From Prochlorococcus sp. AG-402-G10 (GTDB lineage Bacteria; Cyanobacteriota; Cyanobacteriia; PCC-6307; Cyanobiaceae): a stretch of 64,000 nt of DNA. Positions 7,996 to 15,609 of the stretch are shown one piece after another; within the stretch, counting starts at the first letter, position 1; each line of letters starts with the position of its first letter. Location of the stretch: NCBI GenBank assembly GCA_003279445.1, contig QCHT01000002.1, positions 62,001 through 126,000 of the forward strand, in the 5' to 3' direction. The position numbers and the translations under genes are program-made. The notes under the pieces are model-generated. The model was not told where the DNA came from and did not search any database. It worked only from the letters and a program-made list of their open reading frames with translations.

Positions 7996-8464
7996 CTCTA
8001 ATATCTTCAATTAATCCATCAATAGCAACTTGAAGAAGATCTAGTACTTGATCAAATCCCTTATCCCCTCCATAATATGGGTCAGGAACCTCTATAAGAT
8101 CTGTCTGATTAGAATAAGAAAGTAAAGGCTTAATTTTAGCCTTAGATGTAGTACTTAATGCCTTAGCAAGAGATTGAACTTGCTTTAAGTTATCATTATC
8201 CATAGTCAGAATTAAATCAAACTGACTAAAATCATCAAAGGATATTTGTCTGCCCCTACTTTTAATACTTATTCCTCTATTTGATGCTGCCTCTCTCATC
8301 CTAGAATCTGCCAGCTTACCTACATGCCAATTACCAGTACCAGCAGAGTCAACATCAAATTGGTCTATTAAGTTTAGTTTTTCAAGTTTATTCAGAAGAA
8401 GAGCTTCTGCTGCTGGAGAGCGGCAAATATTTCCTAAGCAAACAAACAAAATTCTTTGTTTCAT
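7988..8464 (-). CDS. Low-molecular-weight protein-tyrosine phosphatase
   Basis: The 158-residue protein has the LMW phosphatase loop FVCLGNICRSPAAE (catalytic Cys9, Arg15) and the general-acid loop DPYYGG (Asp128). These enzymes hydrolyse phosphotyrosine through a cysteinyl-phosphate intermediate. The length and the ATG at 8464 fit the family. The start lies in an AT-rich region with two inverted repeats (8472-8507). An arsenate-reductase role is less likely because the second catalytic cysteines of that branch are not evident. The substrate in cyanobacteria is unknown. Confidence 0.9.
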   Translation of the reverse strand: MKQRILFVCLGNICRSPAAEALLLNKLEKLNLIDQFDVDSAGTGNWHVGKLADSRMREAASNRGISIKSRGRQISFDDFSQFDLILTMDNDNLKQVQSLAKALSTTSKAKIKPLLSYSNQTDLIEVPDPYYGGDKGFDQVLDLLQVAIDGLIEDIRVN

Positions 8465-8471
8465 GAGGTCT

Positions 8472-8507
8472 TATGACATCAATAAAGTCATATAATAATT
8501 ATTATAT
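8472..8507. repeat. Two overlapping inverted repeats upstream of the phosphatase gene
   Basis: TATGAC and GTCATA flank nine bases at 8472-8492. Overlapping them is an 18-base perfect palindrome, ATATAATAATTATTATAT, at 8490-8507. They begin eight bases upstream of the phosphatase start, so they could be an operator or simply AT-rich promoter DNA. Confidence 0.4.
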
Positions 8508-8537
8508 AATAACAATTGGTGCAAATTTTTAATAAGC

Positions 8538-9314
8538 TTAATCTATCTTGAAAAGAACTTTGTGAATATAGTCTTCAGTCCATTCCTTTCCGTAAAAACG
8601 AGTAAGCATTCCTCTGGCAGGATCTTTATAAGACCTATAGTTTAAATAAGACTTCTGACCAGCTTGAAGTTTTAAAGAGAAGTCTTTAGAGACTCTTTCA
8701 GCATTAGAAGCTAATTCAAGGTATAAAGATAAATATTCTCTAAATGCAGGCCTAATAACTTCCTGAATGGTTAAATTACTGTTTTTTTCTAAAGGCAATC
8801 TTGTCCATAAGAACCCAGGAGAGAAATATGGCTTAGCTTCAGTCGGAATATCACCTCCATCCGGAAGTAAAGATTGCCATCGATTATGTATTGGAAGCAA
8901 CTTTTGCCAAACATCCGCTGTATGAAATCTGTCACTTTTTAAAACTGGTTGTAAATCTAAAGCAAGCAAATGTCCATTAGGTAATGTGACAAAATCAGCT
9001 CCAAAGAAAGGCAGATTATAATCTATCGAGGGTATAATTACTAAGTTAAGAACAGAGAGGTATCCTTTTCCTTCAACACAAGCTGCACGAATTTGTTTAA
9101 CCTTATCAAATTTACTTGCCCATGTTGAAGTAGTAATTTCAATTGGTTTCTTTGAGTTTCCAGTAACAACTCTCTTATATAAGAATTCAACAGGTATTGG
9201 ATAATTTTGAAGCTTGAATATAGATAATAATTCAAGCATATCGTTAAAAATAGGCTGCCATAGCCAATCTTTTAAGTTTAAAGGGGATAGGCTATTTAAT
9301 CGTGTTAATGTCAT
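8538..9314 (-). CDS. pebB: Phycoerythrobilin:ferredoxin oxidoreductase
   Basis: This 258-residue member of the ferredoxin-dependent bilin reductase family reduces 15,16-dihydrobiliverdin to phycoerythrobilin. Family landmarks include the substrate-pocket strands GYLSVLNLVIIPS and FFGADFVTLPNGHLLALDLQP, and the C-terminal YRSYKDPARGMLTRFYGKEWTEDYIHKVLF. It is the last gene of the ho1-pebA-pebB operon, with its ATG at 9314 only three bases from the pebA stop, which fits translational coupling and the known PebA-to-PebB substrate handover. PebB rather than PebA is chosen from the sequence and gene order. Confidence 0.93.
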   Translation of the reverse strand: MTLTRLNSLSPLNLKDWLWQPIFNDMLELLSIFKLQNYPIPVEFLYKRVVTGNSKKPIEITTSTWASKFDKVKQIRAACVEGKGYLSVLNLVIIPSIDYNLPFFGADFVTLPNGHLLALDLQPVLKSDRFHTADVWQKLLPIHNRWQSLLPDGGDIPTEAKPYFSPGFLWTRLPLEKNSNLTIQEVIRPAFREYLSLYLELASNAERVSKDFSLKLQAGQKSYLNYRSYKDPARGMLTRFYGKEWTEDYIHKVLFKID

Positions 9315-9317
9315 CTT

Positions 9318-10028
9318 TTATCTCCGATTATTACAATTTGGGAATAAGAATTCTTGAACAAAATCATCGGCCCATTCCTTTCCAAAATAGCTCTTAAATA
9401 GCCCATGTGCAGGATCTACTTCTGCATTATAGGCATCATAAGAAATATGCAATTCTTTTATTTTCTTAGGAGATAATTTCTGATAATTTTGCACAGGGTC
9501 TTTATGGATCAACCAATATTTATCCAAAAAATCTATAAAAACTTCTCTTAAAGAATACTTTAAATTATTGCCCTCACCGACATAAAAAAGTACCCATGGA
9601 GAGAAATATTTTTGTGAATCATATAGATTCATTTCTTTATTAGAGTCAAAGTCAGGATAATTCTTCTTTAGGGTCTTCAAGCCTTCAAAGTGCCTCATAA
9701 AATAATTCTCGTTCTGTATAAGAGGTTGAAAATCAAGCACAGCTACAAGTTTTCCTTTTTTTTCAAACCATAGAAGATCGATTCCCAAAATTGGTTGCTC
9801 ATTAGAATAATTAGGATACGCAACAGAATTGAGAACTTGAAGCTTCTCTCCTCCATCCATCCTTGTTACTCTCCAACGTCTAAATCCAGGAACATCCCAT
9901 AGAAAACTTCTTATAACAGTATCTTTTTTCTTAGAAAAGTATTCCTGAAATCTCTTTTCAACATTTACCTTATGCCCACCATGTGAAACAATACTGGAAT
10001 TTAACTCTTCAAGAATTTGATTAAACAT
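9318..10028 (-). CDS. pebA: 15,16-dihydrobiliverdin:ferredoxin oxidoreductase
   Basis: The 236-residue bilin reductase takes the first step from biliverdin IX-alpha to 15,16-dihydrobiliverdin using reduced ferredoxin. The PebA signature WDVPGFRRWRVTRMDGGEK and LQVLNSVAYPNYS is clear, followed by ILGIDLLWFEKKGKLVAVLDFQP and the C-terminal DPAHGLFKSYFGKEWADDFVQEFLFP. It is the middle gene of the bilin operon, 98 bases after ho1. No phycoerythrin structural gene or lyase is present in this window. Confidence 0.93.
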   Translation of the reverse strand: MFNQILEELNSSIVSHGGHKVNVEKRFQEYFSKKKDTVIRSFLWDVPGFRRWRVTRMDGGEKLQVLNSVAYPNYSNEQPILGIDLLWFEKKGKLVAVLDFQPLIQNENYFMRHFEGLKTLKKNYPDFDSNKEMNLYDSQKYFSPWVLFYVGEGNNLKYSLREVFIDFLDKYWLIHKDPVQNYQKLSPKKIKELHISYDAYNAEVDPAHGLFKSYFGKEWADDFVQEFLFPNCNNRR

Positions 10029-10126
10029 AACTATAGGTGTCTATAAAAGGTTTAACCTTCCGTAGCGATAAAACAGAAAATATAATCTTCTCATTTATGG
10101 ATTGCAAAATGAATAATCTGTAAAAT

Positions 10127-10840
10127 TTAAGAGCTTTCAGTGCTACCTATACGGGATTTTCTAGTCAAAAAGGAAAATAGTAATTTACCAATTACAGCAA
10201 TAAGATTACCTTCAAGTTCTTGGAACATGTCCATATTATATTTAAAAGCTAGGTTAGCCTCATCTACAATTGAATCAGCCATCTTTTGATCTATTGGTAA
10301 TGAATTTAGTGTTTCACTATATTTTAACTTGAATTCTTTTGGATCCTTAATCTGAGCAAATTCATAAAACTTTAAACCATTATCTCCGGATATATTCATT
10401 GCTTTTTTAGCAATTCTTTTAAGAATCTGACCTCCTGAAAGATCTCCTATATATCTTGTATAGTGGTGACCTATTAGCAACTCAGGTTGAGTAACAGCAA
10501 TGTGCTTAATTCTATCTTTATAGGCTTTGGCAGAAGAAGAGACAGGTAATAAATTATTCCAATTTTCTCCAAAATAAAAGCTTAAATCTGCTTCAAGGGA
10601 ACTACATCGATTGAGTTCTTCAAAATCTATTAAAGAAACAACAGGGTGATGTTCTTTAATTAATCTCGAAAGCTCTTCTTCCATTGTAAAATAAACAAAA
10701 TATAAGTCTGCAATTAATTTCCTATAAGTTGACTTATCAACAACACCCTTTAAAAAACAACTTACAAAGCCTGTATTCTCAGCCATTGTATGGGACTTTT
10801 TTGTCCCTTCTCTAAGTTGTGTTGCAAGAGCTACTGGCAT
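10127..10840 (-). CDS. ho1: Heme oxygenase, biliverdin-forming
   Basis: The 237-residue protein has the HO-1 pattern: LREGTKKSHTMAENTGFV with the heme-ligand His near residue 17, then YFVYFTMEEEL, and the distal-helix glycines in HHYTRYIGDLSGGQILKRIA. It opens heme to biliverdin with reduced ferredoxin and supplies PebA and PebB encoded directly downstream. The ATG at 10840 is the only good start, and a TATATATT box lies upstream at about 10870-10880. The last 20 residues (FSFLTRKSRIGSTESS) are hydrophobic and basic. Confidence 0.95.
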   Translation of the reverse strand: MPVALATQLREGTKKSHTMAENTGFVSCFLKGVVDKSTYRKLIADLYFVYFTMEEELSRLIKEHHPVVSLIDFEELNRCSSLEADLSFYFGENWNNLLPVSSSAKAYKDRIKHIAVTQPELLIGHHYTRYIGDLSGGQILKRIAKKAMNISGDNGLKFYEFAQIKDPKEFKLKYSETLNSLPIDQKMADSIVDEANLAFKYNMDMFQELEGNLIAVIGKLLFSFLTRKSRIGSTESS

Positions 10841-10929
10841 GGGATAACTTGCAAAAGACTTTGATTCAGAAATATATATCTACTCTAATAAGCTTTTTGA
10901 AGAAAAAGAAGAGGTTCAAAAACTTAAAC

Positions 10930-11358
10930 TCAATCTGAAGGAAATAGAGCAAATAAATCGCGGCATAAAGACTGCAACTGTTCCATTGCAGAAGATTGAG
11001 GCAAATGCGAGCCTGTTAGCTTCCAATCACCTATTGTTGCAAGTCTCCATCTTTCACCATGAAATGTTACTCCTCTCAAAATTACACCCAATAAGCGAGG
11101 TGACTCCTTTGACTGATCTTTAAGAACTCTAAGCTGTATCAAAAGACTCCTACATTGAAGCTTAGGGCTCCAACCTGGAAACTGAATTGCCAAATCCAGG
11201 CTATCGTCTTCATACCATAATCTTGTATTAGGATCTTCTCTCCAAGGACTGAAATCAATAGATGCACCTGGGAAATAATTTTTCAAAAGGTTCCCAGAAG
11301 AAGCTAGAAGCTCTACATAACAAATATTTTCTACTTGCTCAGCAGCATTCAAAACCAT
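10930..11358 (-). CDS. Conserved-looking hypothetical protein, 142 residues
   Basis: The protein has 142 residues and is mixed alpha/beta with many tryptophans (DFSPWREDPNTRLWYEDD, FPGWSPKL, GERWRLATIGDWKL). There is no signal peptide, membrane span or recognisable active site. It is 89 bases upstream of ho1 on the same strand, so it could be expressed with the bilin operon, and is divergent from icd. I do not recognise a family; a link to bilin or heme use is only a guess from position. Confidence 0.65.
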   Translation of the reverse strand: MVLNAAEQVENICYVELLASSGNLLKNYFPGASIDFSPWREDPNTRLWYEDDSLDLAIQFPGWSPKLQCRSLLIQLRVLKDQSKESPRLLGVILRGVTFHGERWRLATIGDWKLTGSHLPQSSAMEQLQSLCRDLFALFPSD

Positions 11359-11415
11359 GTCCTCCCCTTTTCATTAAAAGATGCCACGCAAATCAACTCA
11401 TGCCATATTTCAAAA

Positions 11416-11429
11416 GTAAATATCAATAC
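11416..11429 (+). promoter_or_regulatory. NtcA binding site upstream of icd
   Basis: GTA-N8-TAC (GTAAATATCAATAC) matches the consensus for NtcA, the cyanobacterial nitrogen regulator. Twenty bases downstream is TATTCA (11450-11455), a fair -10, the spacing expected for an NtcA-activated promoter. icd is an established NtcA target in other cyanobacteria, because isocitrate dehydrogenase makes 2-oxoglutarate. Confidence 0.7.
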
Positions 11430-11514
11430 TGCGTTCTGATTTGCGCATTTATTCAAAGAGTTGCCAAAACGTCATATTCTCTAGAAAGACCATCTAGAGG
11501 AAATTCAAATTTAA

Positions 11515-12940
11515 ATGGCGAATTTTGATAAGCTTTGCCCTCCAAGTAAAGGAAAAAAAATCAAATTTAAAAATGGCCTTCCTATAGTCCCTGATAACCC
11601 AATTGTCCCTTATATACGAGGAGATGGAACAGGAGTAGATATTTGGCCAGCAACACAAAAAGTAATTGATAGCGCAGTCAAAAAAGCCTATGGAAATTCC
11701 AGAAGAATTGAATGGTTCAAAATTTACGCAGGCGATGAAGCTTGTGATGTTTATGGAACTTATCAATATCTTCCTAATGACACCATAGAAGCAATCAAAG
11801 AATATGGTGTGGCAATTAAAGGGCCATTGACAACTCCCATTGGGGGGGGGGATTAGATCTTTAAATGTTGCATTAAGACAAATCTTCGATTTATATAGCT
11901 GTGTTCGTCCATGTCGTTATTACAAAGGAACTCCAAGTCCCCACAAATATCCTGAAAACTTAGATGTAATTGTTTACCGTGAAAATACTGAAGATATTTA
12001 TATTGGCATCGAATGGGAAGCAAATGATCCAATTGGGATAAGCCTAATTGATCATCTAAACAATAATGTAATACCTTCTAGTCAATCAATTAAAAATAGA
12101 AGAATACCCCAAGGTTCAGGTATTGGAATTAAACCAGTAAGTAAGAAAGGCAGCCAAAGACATATTCGGAAAGCAATTCAACATGCACTAAAGCTTTGTG
12201 GAAAGCAACGGCATGTAACTTTGGTGCATAAAGGAAATATTATGAAGTTTACAGAAGGTTCATTCCGTGACTGGGGCTATGAGTTAGCCACAACTGAATT
12301 CCGTGATGTTTGTATTACCGAAAGAGAAAGCTGGATACTATCGAATCTTGAAAAAGAGCCTAGCCTAAACATAGAAAATAATGCAAAAAAGATCGAGCCT
12401 GGCTATTCATCTTTAACTCAAGAAAAAAAAGATTTTATCTGCAATGAGGTGCAATCAGTAATTAGCAATATCAATAAGACTCATGGAAATGGAAAATGGC
12501 GAGAGATGGTTTTAGTGGATGACCGAATAGCAGATAGTATTTTTCAACAAATTCAAACAAGGCCTCAGGAATATTCAATACTTGCGACACTAAACCTTAA
12601 TGGTGATTACATCTCAGATGCTGCTGCTGCAATAGTTGGTGGATTAGGCATGGCACCAGGTGCCAATATTGGCGATCAGGCTGCAATATTTGAAGCAACA
12701 CATGGAACAGCTCCCAAGCATGCTGGACTAGACAAGATCAACCCAGGGTCCGTAATTCTTAGCGGAGTTATGATGCTTGAATTTTTAGGATGGGGGGAGG
12801 CTGCAAATTTAATTACCAAAGGATTAAGTCAATCAATTTCTGACAAAAAGGTAACTTATGACCTTGCAAGACTTATGGATCCGCCTGAAGATCCATTGTC
12901 TTGTAGTCAATTTGCAGATGCAGTTATTGCAAGATTCTAA
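11515..12940 (+). CDS. icd: NADP isocitrate dehydrogenase, interrupted by a +1 frameshift
   Basis: The first 110 or so residues (ATG at 11515) read as the N-terminus of a bacterial isocitrate dehydrogenase, including [15 protein letters not shown]-type sequence and [11 protein letters not shown]. Then the frame runs into TAG at 11854-11856. The remainder follows in the next frame ([77 protein letters not shown]) to the stop at 12940. Removing one G from the ten-G run at 11842-11851 restores one 474-residue protein of normal cyanobacterial length, with the invariant [13 protein letters not shown] intact. All active-site regions are preserved, so this is a single-base error in the read, a recent mutation, or a slippage site. 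An NtcA box lies upstream. Confidence 0.9.
11842..11851 (+). repeat. Ten-G homopolymer in icd
   Basis: Ten consecutive G residues encode, in the expected frame with nine, three GGG glycine codons. It is the point at which the two icd frames join, and the longest G run I see in this AT-rich window. Confidence 0.95.
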
Positions 12941-12962
12941 AATTTTTTCCTAAATATTTCTT

Positions 12963-14309
12963 TTAACAAGATTCCATAATTTTTAAGGTCTCTAACAAAG
13001 TTCCTTTATCTCCTAGATTGCCAGGGAAAGTAATAATAGGCAGTTTTGACTTATCTTTATCACAAGAGCATACAACAGATAAGCCTGGTAAGATTTGGCC
13101 TTTTAGTTTGACAAATTTAATCTTTAAACCTTCAGATATTAGTATATGCGTAGTAATACCCCCTTTACAAATAATATATCCCAACCTGTCTGAGATTCTA
13201 TTCACTAAGCGGCCCATTAATTGTGCAAGAAATATACCAAATCTCATTCTTTGTTGTATAGAGGTAAAAGAGATTTCACCTCTGCTAGTAAATAAAACTG
13301 GGATCTTGTTAGAATCAAGAATATTTAATATTTGTTGGAGGTAAAGGTTCTCTAATTTAGCCAGTAAGCTATCTTCTTCTTCAAAAAGAATTGCAATTTT
13401 CTTTACAGGTAATTCAACACCAACGCAAAATGAATCTTTCAATAAAACTTGAAGTTGATCGTCAGCTAATTTCACATGAGAGCCAACAAGTACAATACCT
13501 GGTTTAAAATTACCATTTTCTTCTTTAAGTCTTAAAAGTGAAAAATTTTTCATACTATTGTTCTCAGGGTAGATCTGAGACAAGGAATTAATAAGACTTG
13601 CTGCTGAACGAAAAAGAAATCTCTTTGTATCTCCTAATGCTTTTATTCCAGAGACTAGGATGTCAAGATCTTTAGAAGATTCAGCATCAACAACAACGGG
13701 TTGATTGGATGAAAGGGTCGAGAGAAATTTGACAAATTTGTTCATCCCACTGCGATTCAAATTTGCTTCTCTTAATTGATCAAGGTTAATAGATTGAACA
13801 TCTTTGGCCTTAATTTGGAAATTACTTTTTTCTTCTATCCAATAAGCCAAGTGACTTGTTGAAAAACCAAAGATTTTATCTTTAGCAAAAATAGTTTGAT
13901 GAACAGGGACCCCATTAAGGAGGTGAATGCTATTAACTGTAGTCCTACCACCCTCAAAAAATGCTGGGACATAAAAAGTAGCATCAAAAGGGCCTAGTTC
14001 TTCATTAATTACTTTTGGCTCTAAAAGCGAATGTCCTCTTAATGTTGAATCTCCTCGAGTGATAAAAAAAAATTTATCAAGCCCTAATTTATTTTCTTGA
14101 ATCACTTCCTTTACATTTTTACAAATTTCTCTAAGTCTTTTCTCAGCAACTTCAGGTGATAAGGATCTTGTATTTGTTAACAGAAAGAGTAACGGAGAAG
14201 GATCATTTATGCCTTTAGTCAATAGTGCTTTATCCCAATGAAAAAGTAATGGACATCCATACACAGTTTGAGAACCTGTGGGATCATCATCAAAAACAAC
14301 AATCTTCAT
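12963..14309 (-). CDS. Four-carbon acid sugar kinase family protein (DUF1537-type)
   Basis: The 448-residue protein begins MKIVVFDDDPTGSQTVYG, the substrate-binding start of the family that includes D-threonate, D-erythronate and 3-oxo-tetronate kinases. RGDSTLRGH lies near residue 110, and the C-terminal part has the nucleotide-binding segment GIVLVGSHVKLADDQ and later ICKGGITTHILI with PGLSVVCSCDKDKSKLPIITFPGNLG. It closes a minus-strand group behind the hydroxyacid oxidase (seven bases apart) and D-lactate dehydrogenase. The usual partners, a PdxA2-type dehydrogenase and OtnI or aldolase, are not here, so the substrate could be another short hydroxyacid. The kinase family is clear; the substrate is not. 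Confidence 0.8.
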   Translation of the reverse strand: MKIVVFDDDPTGSQTVYGCPLLFHWDKALLTKGINDPSPLLFLLTNTRSLSPEVAEKRLREICKNVKEVIQENKLGLDKFFFITRGDSTLRGHSLLEPKVINEELGPFDATFYVPAFFEGGRTTVNSIHLLNGVPVHQTIFAKDKIFGFSTSHLAYWIEEKSNFQIKAKDVQSINLDQLREANLNRSGMNKFVKFLSTLSSNQPVVVDAESSKDLDILVSGIKALGDTKRFLFRSAASLINSLSQIYPENNSMKNFSLLRLKEENGNFKPGIVLVGSHVKLADDQLQVLLKDSFCVGVELPVKKIAILFEEEDSLLAKLENLYLQQILNILDSNKIPVLFTSRGEISFTSIQQRMRFGIFLAQLMGRLVNRISDRLGYIICKGGITTHILISEGLKIKFVKLKGQILPGLSVVCSCDKDKSKLPIITFPGNLGDKGTLLETLKIMESC

Positions 14310-14316
14310 TCACAAG

Positions 14317-15489
14317 TTAATTCCAACTATCAGGAATAGTTACATAAGAGCCATTTAAATCCTTGACAGATGAACAGCCTAATAATTTCATTGTTCGTAA
14401 AACATCAGTTTTAATAATCTCAATTGCTCTCGCAACACCAGGTCCTCCTGCTGCTGCTAAGCCATAAGCATATGCTCTACCGATTAAAACACCTTTAGCT
14501 CCTAGACATAAAGCTTTTACAACATCTCCTCCACGTCTGATTCCACCGTCTAATAAAACATCTATCTGGCCATTTACAGCATTTACCACTTCCGGTAAAA
14601 CTCGAATCGTTGGAGCAACGCTATCTAACTGACGAGCTCCATGATTAGATACCACAATCGCATCCACACCTAAATCAACCGCTTTTTTTGCATCATCACC
14701 AATATGGACTCCTTTAACAACAATATTTCCGCCCCACGCTTCTCGAATCCATTTAAGATCTTCCCAAGTCACTACAGATGCTTCTAATGCAGGGCCAATT
14801 TCTGTATAACCCATAGGACCATCATCTAATTCAACATTTGGGAAGCTCATCAAACCTCCATCACTTAACCACTGGGTCATCCAACATGGCTTAACAAGAA
14901 TTTGAGCAAGGTAAGGGAGCATCTTGATTGGATTCCTGGAAAGTAATTCTTTTGTACCATTTCGCAAGTCACGTTCACGCAAGCCTGATACTGGCGTATC
15001 AATCGTTACAACTATTGCAGAAAACCCTGCTTTCTTTGCTCGATCAATTGTTTTCAAGGCAACATCTCTCCCACCTAGTAAATAAAGCTGGTACCAAGCT
15101 GGGTAATTTGTCGCCTGCTTAACGTCTTCTAATCTGCATCCAGATAAAGTCGAAAGTGTGTATCCAGTTCCAGCTATTCCCGCCTCACGAGCTGCAACAA
15201 CTTCCCCTTTTGGAAAAAATAAACGACTACTTCCTACTGGAGCAAGCATAAAAGGAAGCTGAAACTCCTGATTCAGAACAGACGTTGTTAAATCACAGGA
15301 AGGAGTAGCAACTGCGCACTTAGGGCGAAACAATATCTCATTATATGCAGTGCAATTCTGAGATAAGGTTTGCTCTCTATCTGCACCACTATCGATATAG
15401 TCAAAAACCATTCGAGGAACACGTTTCTCTGCTAAGAAGCGAAGATCACTAATATTTACTACTGAAGGAGAAGAAACATTAGCTTTCAT
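14317..15489 (-). CDS. FMN-dependent alpha-hydroxyacid oxidase/dehydrogenase (L-lactate or glycolate type)
   Basis: This is a 390-residue TIM-barrel flavoenzyme of the LldD/glycolate oxidase family. Landmarks are FDYIDSGADREQTL near the start, LAPVGSSRLFFPKGEVVAAREA, WYQLYLLGGRD, VVTIDTPVSGLRERDLRNG, the catalytic histidine and arginine in VSNHGARQLDSVAPTI, and DGGIRRGGDVVKALCLGAKGVLIGR. It oxidises an L-2-hydroxyacid such as L-lactate or glycolate with FMN. The gene lies between dld and the sugar-acid kinase on the same strand. A TATAGT box (15542-15537) and a perfect 12-bp palindrome (15512-15523) precede its ATG, so it probably has its own regulated promoter. Oxidase versus dehydrogenase and the preferred substrate cannot be told by eye. 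Confidence 0.88.
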   Translation of the reverse strand: MKANVSSPSVVNISDLRFLAEKRVPRMVFDYIDSGADREQTLSQNCTAYNEILFRPKCAVATPSCDLTTSVLNQEFQLPFMLAPVGSSRLFFPKGEVVAAREAGIAGTGYTLSTLSGCRLEDVKQATNYPAWYQLYLLGGRDVALKTIDRAKKAGFSAIVVTIDTPVSGLRERDLRNGTKELLSRNPIKMLPYLAQILVKPCWMTQWLSDGGLMSFPNVELDDGPMGYTEIGPALEASVVTWEDLKWIREAWGGNIVVKGVHIGDDAKKAVDLGVDAIVVSNHGARQLDSVAPTIRVLPEVVNAVNGQIDVLLDGGIRRGGDVVKALCLGAKGVLIGRAYAYGLAAAGGPGVARAIEIIKTDVLRTMKLLGCSSVKDLNGSYVTIPDSWN

Positions 15490-15511
15490 ATTTCAAAGAG
15501 AAAGGAACGTA

Positions 15512-15523
15512 AGAATGCATTCT
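15512..15523. promoter_or_regulatory. Perfect 12-bp palindrome in the leader of the hydroxyacid oxidase gene
   Basis: AGAATGCATTCT lies between the putative -10 (TATAGT, 15542-15537) and the ATG at 15489, ending 22 bases before the start codon. Its position just downstream of the expected transcription start is that of a repressor operator. Confidence 0.45.
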
Positions 15524-15609
15524 AAGATATTAAATGACTATAAAATACTTCCATCGCGAAAGTGTTATGAGGTTTAAGCGTAAACTCTCCTATAGATATA
15601 GTTCAATAA

